Below are positions 52,433 to 60,124 of a stretch of DNA of 64,000 nt, in pieces. The notes beneath the pieces were generated by a model that was not told the origin of the DNA, searched no databases, and saw only the letters and a list, made by a program, of their open reading frames with translations. Positions within the stretch are counted from its first letter, which is position 1. Each line of letters opens with the position of its first letter. Source of the DNA: Faecalicatena orotica. GTDB lineage: Bacteria > Bacillota > Clostridia > Lachnospirales > Lachnospiraceae. The position numbers and the translations under genes were made by a program. The stretch covers positions 62,001 to 126,000 of the forward strand of contig NZ_QGDL01000014.1 of assembly GCF_003149245.1 (NCBI RefSeq), given 5' to 3'.

Positions 52433-53353
52433 ATGAATACAGAATATGCAGTCAGAACGAAAAATTTAAGTAAGATATACGGCGCGAAAGCAGCCGTGAG
52501 CCATCTCAATATGGAGGTAAGAGCGGGAGATATCTACGGGTTTATCGGACGTAATGGTTCCGGCAAGTCTACCACACTGAAAATGTGCTGCGGGCTCGTC
52601 CATCCCACGGAGGGGGAAATCTCTCTTTATGGTTTGCCTGTAAAGAACCAGACAGCACGGCGCAGAGTCGGAATGCTTATAGAGGATGCGGGCCTGTATC
52701 CCCATATGACGGCCAGAGATAACATGATCCTGAAGGCAAAGTGCCTGGGGCTCACGGATGAAAAGAGTGTAGATAAGATTCTGGAGCTTATGAATCTGTC
52801 TCATACAGGAAAAAAGAAGATCCGGCAGTTTTCAATGGGAATGAAACAGAGGCAGGGAATCGCGATGGCCCTTCTCGGTAATCCAGACCTTCTGATTCTT
52901 GACGAGCCGATCAACGGTCTGGACCCGGAGGGGATCAGGGAAGTCAGGGAAAGTCTCATCAGGCTGAATGAAGAAGCGGGGAAGACGATCCTGATTAGTT
53001 CGCATATCCTGGGAGAACTCAGTAAACTTGCAACCTGTTACGGGATTATCAAGGAGGGGGAGCTGATCCAGCAGATTTCCAGAGAGAAATTAGAAGAGAA
53101 GTGTAAAGATTATCTGGAGCTTCAAGTGGACAATGCGGATAGAACCGCGGCGCTTTTGTCAGAGCATTATCCAAAGATACATTATGAAGTATCCGGCAGA
53201 AACCAGCTTCAGGTTTTTGATTTCACCGAATCGGGCCTGCTTACGGCAATGCTTGTACAGAACGGGATTCTTGTTCATTCGTGCAGCCTTCACAGGATGG
53301 ATTTGGAACAGTATTTTCTGGAACTGATGGAAGGGGGTGCGCAGTATGCTTAA
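52433..53353 (+). CDS. ABC transporter ATPase (antimicrobial-peptide exporter type)
   Basis: A 306-residue ATPase. Walker A GRNGSGKST (about 39-47), signature FSMGMKQRQGIAMALL (about 133-148), Walker B LLILDEPINGLDP and H-loop ISSHIL. About 90 residues follow the core, as in BcrA/CprA-type exporters. ATG 52433 follows AAAGGAG; the in-frame codons from 52349 have no ribosome binding site. Its stop overlaps the permease start. Between the regulator and this gene is only a short gap, so all are probably one operon. Confidence 0.9.
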   Translation: MNTEYAVRTKNLSKIYGAKAAVSHLNMEVRAGDIYGFIGRNGSGKSTTLKMCCGLVHPTEGEISLYGLPVKNQTARRRVGMLIEDAGLYPHMTARDNMILKAKCLGLTDEKSVDKILELMNLSHTGKKKIRQFSMGMKQRQGIAMALLGNPDLLILDEPINGLDPEGIREVRESLIRLNEEAGKTILISSHILGELSKLATCYGIIKEGELIQQISREKLEEKCKDYLELQVDNADRTAALLSEHYPKIHYEVSGRNQLQVFDFTESGLLTAMLVQNGILVHSCSLHRMDLEQYFLELMEGGAQYA

Positions 53354-54152
53354 TCTTCTTCGCACGGACCTATACCGTGTCTTCCGCAGCAAAAGTTTTT
53401 ATATATGTTTTGGGATACTCGTATTTATCAATATCGTGACCTTTGGCATCCTGTTTATCATCACGAATCCATCGACCAGAGACCTGATCCTCCAGTTCGG
53501 GGCAGAGCTTTCAGCGGATGCCTCCGACATCGAGTCATCTCTGGCAAATACAACGATTCTGGAAATATTCCGGCAGGGAACTGTGAGCGGCGGCTTTCTT
53601 TCCGTTACGACAGGGGTTTTTGGTGCACTCTTTATATGCATGGATTTCGAGAGCGGGTTTATTAAGAACATTATGGCTGCCCATGAAAATAAGTGGGATT
53701 ATGTTCTGGGTAAAACAGGTACTTTCTGCATTGTTAATTTCCTGTACCTTTTAGGTACTTTTCTGGTTACGCTGCTGTTAAATATTATCAGCGGAGGTTT
53801 TTTTGCATATTCGGGGTTAGAAGACATTCTGTATTATCTGTTCTCAGCCTGGTTTATCGTAAATGCCTTCTCAGCACTCATAATGCTAATCTGCATGATT
53901 ACCCGCAGCAAGGCGGCGGGGGTAGCCGGGGCCATCTGTTTAAACAGCGGGCTCGTCGTTATGATACTCAGCAGTGTGTTCGGACTGTTTGGACTAGGGT
54001 GGATTTTTGACTACAGTTTATATTTGACTCTTGCTTCTCTGCCAAGTGCGTTTCAGGGAGAATATGGTTTGAGGCCATTTATTACCGGATCTGCTTTTTT
54101 TGTACTGTATACTGTTATCAGCGAGATTGTGCTGGCGAAAAAAGATATTTAA
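53346..54152 (+). CDS. ABC-2-type permease
   Basis: A 268-residue membrane protein with six hydrophobic segments (near 20-42, 95-115, 130-155, 165-190, 197-222 and 240-262) and an extracellular loop of about 55 residues after the first. This matches the permease of bacitracin/lantibiotic exporters. ATG 53346 follows AAGGGGG by eight bases and lies inside the ATPase end. It pairs with the upstream ATPase; the kinase begins ten bases after its stop. Confidence 0.87.
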   Translation: MLNLLRTDLYRVFRSKSFYICFGILVFINIVTFGILFIITNPSTRDLILQFGAELSADASDIESSLANTTILEIFRQGTVSGGFLSVTTGVFGALFICMDFESGFIKNIMAAHENKWDYVLGKTGTFCIVNFLYLLGTFLVTLLLNIISGGFFAYSGLEDILYYLFSAWFIVNAFSALIMLICMITRSKAAGVAGAICLNSGLVVMILSSVFGLFGLGWIFDYSLYLTLASLPSAFQGEYGLRPFITGSAFFVLYTVISEIVLAKKDI

Positions 54153-54161
54153 GGAGGTTAG

Positions 54162-55058
54162 ATGCGGATGAAATTTCTGATTGCAGTACTGCTTATTGTG
54201 ACTGCAGTACTGTCTGCCCTGATTATCCTCTATATCAGGGAGGTTAAGCATCTGTATAAACAGCTTGACCAGTTGGAAGCGGGCAGCCATATAGAGCTGA
54301 CCTCGAACACAAGGAACCGGGCATTTTTGCGGCTTTATACGAAACTGAACCATATCTTTGCGGATGTCAGCGGCGAAAAACAGAAATATCTGCGGTCCCA
54401 GACAGAACTGAAACAGTCTATATCCAATATTGCGCATGATATCCGAACCCCGCTTACCAGTGCGTCGGGTTACCTGCAGATGCTGCAGGACTGTACGGAA
54501 TCTGAGAAGCAGCTTCGCTATGAGCGGATTATTGAAAGACGGATTGCGGAACTAAAGGATATGCTGGAGGAATTGTTTTTATATACGAAGCTTACCAGCG
54601 GTGAGTTTTCACCCGACTGCCGCAGGACTGCGGTGTTCCCGATTCTGAGTGACTGTATGATTGGCCTGTTTCATGTGTTCGAGGAGAAACAAATAGAACC
54701 GGATATCCGGTTTGAGAATGAAGAAATCTGTGTCTTCGCAGCAGAGGAAATTCTTGGCCGCATCTTCCGTAATCTGATCAATAACGCATTGATACATGGT
54801 TTGGGCGGACTGAGTATTGTCCAGAAGGGGACGGCGTTTACGTTTTCGAACCCGGTGCAGAATGCTTCTGTAATTGACCCTGATAGAATCTTCGACCGAT
54901 TCTATAAAGCTGACCCGGCCCGGCAGAAACATTCTTCCGGGCTGGGCCTTGCGATTGTAAAGGAACTGTGTGGGAAGATAGGTGGAACAGCAGAAGCGGC
55001 CATTGTGGACGGGCAGTTTCTGGCGATCACCGTCCGTTTTCAGCCGGCAGATGAATAA
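54162..55058 (+). CDS. Sensor histidine kinase
   Basis: A 298-residue kinase with only one N-terminal membrane helix (about 4-24) and a short linker, so the sensing element is small. The dimerisation/phosphoacceptor motif is SNIAHDIRTPLTSASGYLQM (about 88-107). ATPase motifs follow: NLINNALIHG (N box) and SSGLGLAIVKEL (G2). The G1 region PDRIFDRFYKAD is recognisable. It likely pairs with the response regulator at 51662, separated by the exporter genes. The start has AAGGAGG upstream. Confidence 0.9.
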   Translation: MRMKFLIAVLLIVTAVLSALIILYIREVKHLYKQLDQLEAGSHIELTSNTRNRAFLRLYTKLNHIFADVSGEKQKYLRSQTELKQSISNIAHDIRTPLTSASGYLQMLQDCTESEKQLRYERIIERRIAELKDMLEELFLYTKLTSGEFSPDCRRTAVFPILSDCMIGLFHVFEEKQIEPDIRFENEEICVFAAEEILGRIFRNLINNALIHGLGGLSIVQKGTAFTFSNPVQNASVIDPDRIFDRFYKADPARQKHSSGLGLAIVKELCGKIGGTAEAAIVDGQFLAITVRFQPADE

Positions 55059-55125
55059 GCTGCCGGCTATCGGTATGTATATTGGTTTTAGGCGAGTCTG
55101 GCATAAAGTATGAGGAGAGATAAGT

Positions 55126-56430
55126 ATGAATGTAATAAGAAAGACAGGGAGAAGAGTCCGGAGGTTCGGAATACGTAATTCGGTCTATATTGAGAGAACC
55201 GTTCTGGTATTATTGTGTTTAGGGCTGTGTCTGTTTCATTATAATGTCAGGGAGTGTAGAGCGGATACGGTCGTATTTAAGAGCTATCTGGAACAATATG
55301 GATTTCTGGATTTCCTTATCTGGCGTTCACAGACATGGTCAGGCAGGCTGATTCTGGAGGGGGCGCTTTATATTATACTGAAACAGCCCTATGTGGTGTT
55401 TGCTGTTTTGGACGGTCTGATTATTCTGGGGACGGTATATGCACTGCGGTCGCTGCTTGCGTGGAAACGGTTTGAAGCAACTGTATTTATAGCACTGTTG
55501 TTTATATTTCCGGCAGATGGCCTTGTCGAAGTCGGGATCCAGCCCGGTGCGATTAACTATATCTGGGCGCTGGCTGCTGCAATTGCTGCCTTAATTCCAA
55601 TTAGAATGCTGTTTCAGGACCAGAAAGTCAAATGGTATCATTATGCAGGATATGGCGCCGCGGCACTATTTGGCTGTAATATGGAGCAGACAGCGGCAAT
55701 TGTTTTTTGCTTCTATTTTCTGGCTGTTGTATATTTCTTTCAGCTTAGGAAGGTTAAGCCAATCCTGTTTTCTCAAATGGCAGTCAGCCTTTTATCTTTG
55801 GTTTTTCTAATGACCTGCAAGGGGAATGCGGCGAGGCTTGAGCAGGAGATTTCTTCTTACTGGCACGGGTTTGGGGAACTATCCGTAATTGATAAGCTCT
55901 GGAACGGCTGGTTTACTACAGTCAATTACTTTTATGCCGCGAGGGATATTCCATTTATTTTATTTATAGTGGTTCTATGTGTGTGGCTTTGGATGAAATA
56001 TCGAAGGGTGAACATATTTACTGTGTGCGGAACTATACCATTTTTGTACCGGGCCGGCATCTGGGCAGGGAAAATTCCAGATGCTCTGTTTGGCACGCAA
56101 ATTCGGAAATGGGCTGTTGGTGTATATTATAAAAATGGCGATCTGGAGGCACCGCCCCTGCCGGTCTATCCACAGATTATATTGTATACGATACTTACAC
56201 TGATGATTCTGGTGGCTGTCTGTGGAAGCTTTATGTCTGCAAGAAAGACTCTGTTATTGGTTCTCATCTTATCGGCCGGACTTGCCACACGCCTGCTCAT
56301 GGGATTTTCACCGACTCTGCTTGCATCAGGGACCAGAACATTCTTCTTTATGGATACAGCGCTGTGTATCGGAATTGTCTGGTATATCAGAGGAATATGG
56401 AATTTATTAATATCAGTTAATTTCGATTAA
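55126..56430 (+). CDS. DUF6056-like multi-pass membrane protein
   Basis: A 434-residue membrane protein with about ten hydrophobic segments. The periplasm-side loop after segment one contains RADTVVFKSYLEQYG and WRSQTWSGRLILEG, and later GIQPGAINYIWALAA, which recall the DUF6056 family of glucosyltransferase-like membrane proteins of unknown function. Other signs of glycosyltransferase activity (acidic DXD in the first loop) are not certain. It stands alone after a two-component system and before a cytidylate-kinase-like gene, with GAGGAGA as ribosome binding site. Confidence 0.65.
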   Translation: MNVIRKTGRRVRRFGIRNSVYIERTVLVLLCLGLCLFHYNVRECRADTVVFKSYLEQYGFLDFLIWRSQTWSGRLILEGALYIILKQPYVVFAVLDGLIILGTVYALRSLLAWKRFEATVFIALLFIFPADGLVEVGIQPGAINYIWALAAAIAALIPIRMLFQDQKVKWYHYAGYGAAALFGCNMEQTAAIVFCFYFLAVVYFFQLRKVKPILFSQMAVSLLSLVFLMTCKGNAARLEQEISSYWHGFGELSVIDKLWNGWFTTVNYFYAARDIPFILFIVVLCVWLWMKYRRVNIFTVCGTIPFLYRAGIWAGKIPDALFGTQIRKWAVGVYYKNGDLEAPPLPVYPQIILYTILTLMILVAVCGSFMSARKTLLLVLILSAGLATRLLMGFSPTLLASGTRTFFFMDTALCIGIVWYIRGIWNLLISVNFD

Positions 56431-56507
56431 AAGCTTGTTATAATCTGACAAAATAAGTATAATAGTAGTAAGAACTGATGGACGTAAATCATGCAGGAAG
56501 GAGCTGA

Positions 56508-57143
56508 ATGAATATGTCAAAGAATGTAATCATCACAATCGGGCGGCAGTTTGGAAGCGGCGGACGTGAAATCGGGTCGATGCTTGCGGAAAGATTGAAT
56601 CTCCCGCTGTATGACAAAAATCTGGTGGAACTGGCGGCAGAGAAACTGGATATCAGCGAGGATACAGCAGATTCCGTAGATGAAACGGCTTTAAGCGGGT
56701 TTTTATCTACATATGCCTATGCACCCGGAACGATTATGCCGTATGTAGGGAGAGTGGATTATCTCGAGCCGATCAATGATAAGATGTTCTATGCACAGGC
56801 AGGGATTATACGTGAACTGGCGAAAAAGGGACCTGCAATCTTTATCGGAAGATGTGCCGACTATGTACTGGATGGAAAGGCGGAATGCCTCAATGTTTTT
56901 ATCTGTGCAGACAAGGCAGACAGGATTAAAAGGACAATGGAACTTTTTGACCTGACAGAGAAGAAGGCCGCTGACAAGGTAAAAAAGATGGACAGAGAAC
57001 GACGCTATTACTATGAGACATATACCGGAAAGGACTGGGGATCTGTCGGCTCCCACGATCTGGTCCTGAATGTAAGCAGACTGGGAATGGAACGGGCAGC
57101 AAAGGATCTGGAGCTGATATATAAAGGGATGATTGAGGATTAA
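56508..57143 (+). CDS. Cytidylate-kinase-like protein
   Basis: A 211-residue P-loop protein of the cytidylate kinase-like family, distinct from true Cmk. The start NVIITIGRQFGSGGREIGSMLAERLNLPLYDKNL (P-loop spread over about 5-38, GRQFGSGGREIG) is the clearest mark. IFIGRCADYVL (about 106-116) and the lid-like RERRYYYETYTGKDWG (about 165-180) follow. True nucleotide substrate is unproven. ATG 56508 follows GGAAGG. A terminator follows 25 bases after the stop. Confidence 0.85.
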   Translation: MNMSKNVIITIGRQFGSGGREIGSMLAERLNLPLYDKNLVELAAEKLDISEDTADSVDETALSGFLSTYAYAPGTIMPYVGRVDYLEPINDKMFYAQAGIIRELAKKGPAIFIGRCADYVLDGKAECLNVFICADKADRIKRTMELFDLTEKKAADKVKKMDRERRYYYETYTGKDWGSVGSHDLVLNVSRLGMERAAKDLELIYKGMIED

Positions 57144-57165
57144 GTGCAGTGTATTTCCTGACATA

Positions 57166-57195
57166 GATGCCGTGCACAGGGGTGCACGGCATTTG
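57166..57195 (+). terminator. Terminator after cytidylate-kinase-like gene
   Basis: ATGCCGTGCA pairs with TGCACGGCAT around CAGGGG-like loop, followed by TTGCATG; the T-run is short. Confidence 0.6.
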
Positions 57196-57304
57196 CATGT
57201 GTAATAGTGGAAAGTTCTCTTAATAAGGTAGACATTATGAAAAGGATACGTTAAAATAATCACAGTATGTACAGTAAGATAAGGAAAAAGGGAGAGATTT
57301 TTCT

Positions 57305-58690
57305 ATGTTAACAGGTATGAAGAAGCTATTCGCCCCGGTAGATATGACTGAAGGGAATCCGGGTAAGAAGATTGTGGCATTCACAATCCCGATGCTGATC
57401 GGCAATATTGCCCAGCAGCTATATAATACAGCAGACAGCATCATTGTAGGCAGGTTCGTAGGGGACAATGCACTGGCAGCAGTTGGAAGTGCAGGACCTA
57501 TACTGAACCTGCTGCTTGTGTTGTTCGTTGGGATTTCTGTCGGGGTCGGAATCATGGTGTCGCAGTATTTTGGCGCGAAGCAGAGAGAAGCGCTGTCAAA
57601 AACAATCGGATGCTGTATTACGCTGACGGTTATTACAACGGTTCTTGTCATGGCGGTTACCCCGTTTGTTACAATGCCGCTTCTAAGACTTTTGCGTACG
57701 CCGGACAGTATCATCGGGTGGTGCAATAATTATCTGATGATCTTGTTCATGGGAATTGTAGGATGTGCCTTTTATAACATCCTGGGTGGTATTTTAAGAG
57801 GTCTGGGAGATTCCGTTTCCGCCCTGGTGTATCTCCTCGTTGCGACAGTTATCAACATTGTTTTAGACTACATATTTGTGGCGAAGTTCGGACTTGGGGT
57901 GGCCGGAGTTGCACTGGCTACAGTAATTGCCCAGATGATCTCTGCGGTTTTATCATTTATGAAATTATGCCGGATGAAAGAGGTTTTTGATATGAAAAAA
58001 GAATATCTGATTCCGGAGAAGAAGTATTCCTGGGACCTGGTCCGTCTGGGACTGCCATCCGGTGTGACTCAGGCAATCTTTTCTTTGTCCATGATTGTTG
58101 TGCAGTCACTGACTAACAGTTTTGGGGAATTGTTTATAGCGGCCAATGTCATTGTCATGCGTGTGGATGGATTCGCGATGATGCCGGCATTCTCGTTTGG
58201 GACTGCGATGACGACATATTCCGGACAAAATGTAGGCGCCAGAAAGATGGACAGAGTGGTCAAAGGAGCAAGGCAGGGAACCGGGATAGCGGTGATGACA
58301 TCGGCCGTGATTACGCTCCTGATTCTATTATTCGGACGATACCTGATGGCGATCTTTACAGAGACGCCGGAACTCGTGGAATTAAGCTTTTCTATGATGA
58401 AGATACTGGCAGCCGGTTATATAGCGATGGAAGTGACGCAGTGCCTGTCCGGTGTTATGAGAGGTGCCGGAGATACGGTTACTCCAATGTGGATTTCAAT
58501 GGTGACGACGGTTGTCATCCGCGTGCCTCTTGCCTACGGTCTGGCATATTTTACAAGATCAGCTGCACATCCAAATGGAGACAGTGCGTGCATCTTTATC
58601 TCTCTCCTGATATCATGGGTACTCGGGGCATGTATTACATTTATTTGTTACCGCGCGGGACGATGGAAGAAAAAAGTGATTGCGGATTAA
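57305..58690 (+). CDS. MATE-family efflux transporter
   Basis: A 461-residue exporter with twelve hydrophobic segments. It shows MATE hallmarks: IPMLIGNIAQQLYNTADSIIVGRFVG (about 29-54), ALAAVGSAGPI, then GILRGLGDSV and, in the second half, GVTQAIFSLSMIVVQSL and GVMRGAGDTVTPMW. It belongs to a different MATE subgroup (MviN/MepA-like DinF type) from the riboswitch-linked exporter at 35726. No regulatory RNA was seen in its leader. Ribosome binding site AAGGGAGAG. Confidence 0.9.
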   Translation: MLTGMKKLFAPVDMTEGNPGKKIVAFTIPMLIGNIAQQLYNTADSIIVGRFVGDNALAAVGSAGPILNLLLVLFVGISVGVGIMVSQYFGAKQREALSKTIGCCITLTVITTVLVMAVTPFVTMPLLRLLRTPDSIIGWCNNYLMILFMGIVGCAFYNILGGILRGLGDSVSALVYLLVATVINIVLDYIFVAKFGLGVAGVALATVIAQMISAVLSFMKLCRMKEVFDMKKEYLIPEKKYSWDLVRLGLPSGVTQAIFSLSMIVVQSLTNSFGELFIAANVIVMRVDGFAMMPAFSFGTAMTTYSGQNVGARKMDRVVKGARQGTGIAVMTSAVITLLILLFGRYLMAIFTETPELVELSFSMMKILAAGYIAMEVTQCLSGVMRGAGDTVTPMWISMVTTVVIRVPLAYGLAYFTRSAAHPNGDSACIFISLLISWVLGACITFICYRAGRWKKKVIAD

Positions 58691-58755
58691 AAGGAAAACA
58701 TAGAGAAAGGGCGGCGGTCAGGGAAAAAATCAATTTCTGACCGTCAATATACTAC

Positions 58756-59934
58756 ATGACGAAATCATACAAATATACTATTTATTCCTGCTATGTAGGA
58801 TATATTACTCAGGCAATAGTTAACAATTTAGGACCGCTTCTGTTCCTTACTTTTCAGCAGCAGTTTTCGATTTCTGTTGAGAGGATAGGATTCCTTATCA
58901 CAATGAATTTCGGAATCCAGTTGATCGTAGATCTGCTTGCCGCAAAATATGTGGACAGGATTGGCTACCGTGTCTGCATGGTATTTGCGCACTTTATGGC
59001 AGCAGCAGGACTGATCGGGATGGGGATCTTCCCATTTTTGTTTCCCACCCCTTATGCGGGATTAATGGCGGCGATTACCCTAAACGGAATTGGCGGTGGG
59101 CTGCTGGAGGTACTGGTAAGCCCGATTGTTGAGGCTGCGCCGACGGGGGCAAAAGAGAAGGCAATGAGCCTTCTGCATTCCTTTTACTGCTTCGGGCATG
59201 TGGGAGTCGTAATTCTGTCTACATTGGGATTCAAGCTCATAGGAATGGAAAACTGGAGATATCTCCCAATGATCTGGGCGGTTCTGCCATTTTTGAATGC
59301 ATTTGTTTTTATGAGGGTTCCGATCCGCGTACTGGTCGAGGAAGAGAACCGTATTCCAATTAAAAAGCTTTTGTCCATGCGGATATTCTGGCTGTTCTTT
59401 GTTCTGATGCTGTGTGCCGGGGCTTCCGAGCAGGCAATGTCCCAGTGGGCATCCTATTTTGCCGAGAGCAGCCTGCATGTTTCTAAAACAGTGGGAGACC
59501 TGCTCGGGCCCTGCTCCTTTGCGCTTCTGATGGGAGTGTCCCGTGTCTTTTACGGGAAATGCGGAGAACGGATTAAACTGGAGAAGTTTATATTTATGAG
59601 CAGTGTGCTCTGCGTCGCAAGCTATCTGCTGGCGGTTTTTGCACCGATACCGATTGTCAGTCTTCTTGGCTGTGCCCTCTGCGGGCTCTCTGTCGGGATC
59701 ATGTGGCCCGGTACTTTCAGTATAGCTGCCAGAGAATGCGCACAGGGTGGAACCGCCATGTTTGCTTTTCTTGCCCTTGCAGGGGATGCCGGCTGCATGT
59801 CCGGCCCGGGGCTTGTTGGTGTGGTAGCTGACCATACCTCGAAATGGGGACTGAAGGGTGGCTTATTTGCAGCAATTATCTTCCCAGTGTGCATCGCGGC
59901 AATATTCTTGATAAGAAAAGAAAAAGTAAAATAA
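58756..59934 (+). CDS. MFS-family transporter
   Basis: A 392-residue, twelve-segment major facilitator. The A motif region between segments two and three reads AAKYVDRIGYRVCMV (about 64-78), and LNGIGGGLLEVLVSPIVEA lies in segment four. The layout resembles sugar or sugar-acid importers (FucP-like) but the substrate is uncertain. The translation start is unusual: no Shine-Dalgarno is visible before ATG 58756, and the 30 bases in front form a hairpin (CGGTCAG / CTGACCG). A strong terminator follows. Confidence 0.8.
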   Translation: MTKSYKYTIYSCYVGYITQAIVNNLGPLLFLTFQQQFSISVERIGFLITMNFGIQLIVDLLAAKYVDRIGYRVCMVFAHFMAAAGLIGMGIFPFLFPTPYAGLMAAITLNGIGGGLLEVLVSPIVEAAPTGAKEKAMSLLHSFYCFGHVGVVILSTLGFKLIGMENWRYLPMIWAVLPFLNAFVFMRVPIRVLVEEENRIPIKKLLSMRIFWLFFVLMLCAGASEQAMSQWASYFAESSLHVSKTVGDLLGPCSFALLMGVSRVFYGKCGERIKLEKFIFMSSVLCVASYLLAVFAPIPIVSLLGCALCGLSVGIMWPGTFSIAARECAQGGTAMFAFLALAGDAGCMSGPGLVGVVADHTSKWGLKGGLFAAIIFPVCIAAIFLIRKEKVK

Positions 59935-59953
59935 TGACTGGGTACCGTTGAAA

Positions 59954-60003
59954 TAAGGTTGGAATAACAGCTATGAAATTGGCTGTTGTTTCAACCTTTT
60001 TTT
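59954..60003 (+). terminator. Terminator after MFS gene
   Basis: AGGTTGGAATAACAGC pairs with GCTGTTGTTTCAACCT with one bulge, followed by seven T. Confidence 0.85.
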
Positions 60004-60083
60004 GTAAATACTTAAATGGCTTATATATAAAATATACAATGAAGGAACTTTAAAATATCCAATTAATTAGAAAAGTAAAATAC

Positions 60084-60089
60084 TATAAT
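60084..60089 (+). promoter_or_regulatory. -10 box of rhamnosidase gene
   Basis: TATAAT with no recognisable -35 at the expected distance, about 35 bases before the rhamnosidase start. A poor -35 suits a promoter that needs an activator. No regulator gene is in the window. Confidence 0.45.
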
Positions 60090-60124
60090 TCGCTTATAAA
60101 ACAGTAAAAGAAAGGGCGAATAAT

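Noticed and set aside
55035-55065. Terminator formed by AGCCGGCAG / CTGCCGGCT at the end of the kinase gene
   Set aside because: The stem is good but includes the stop codon and has no following T-run.
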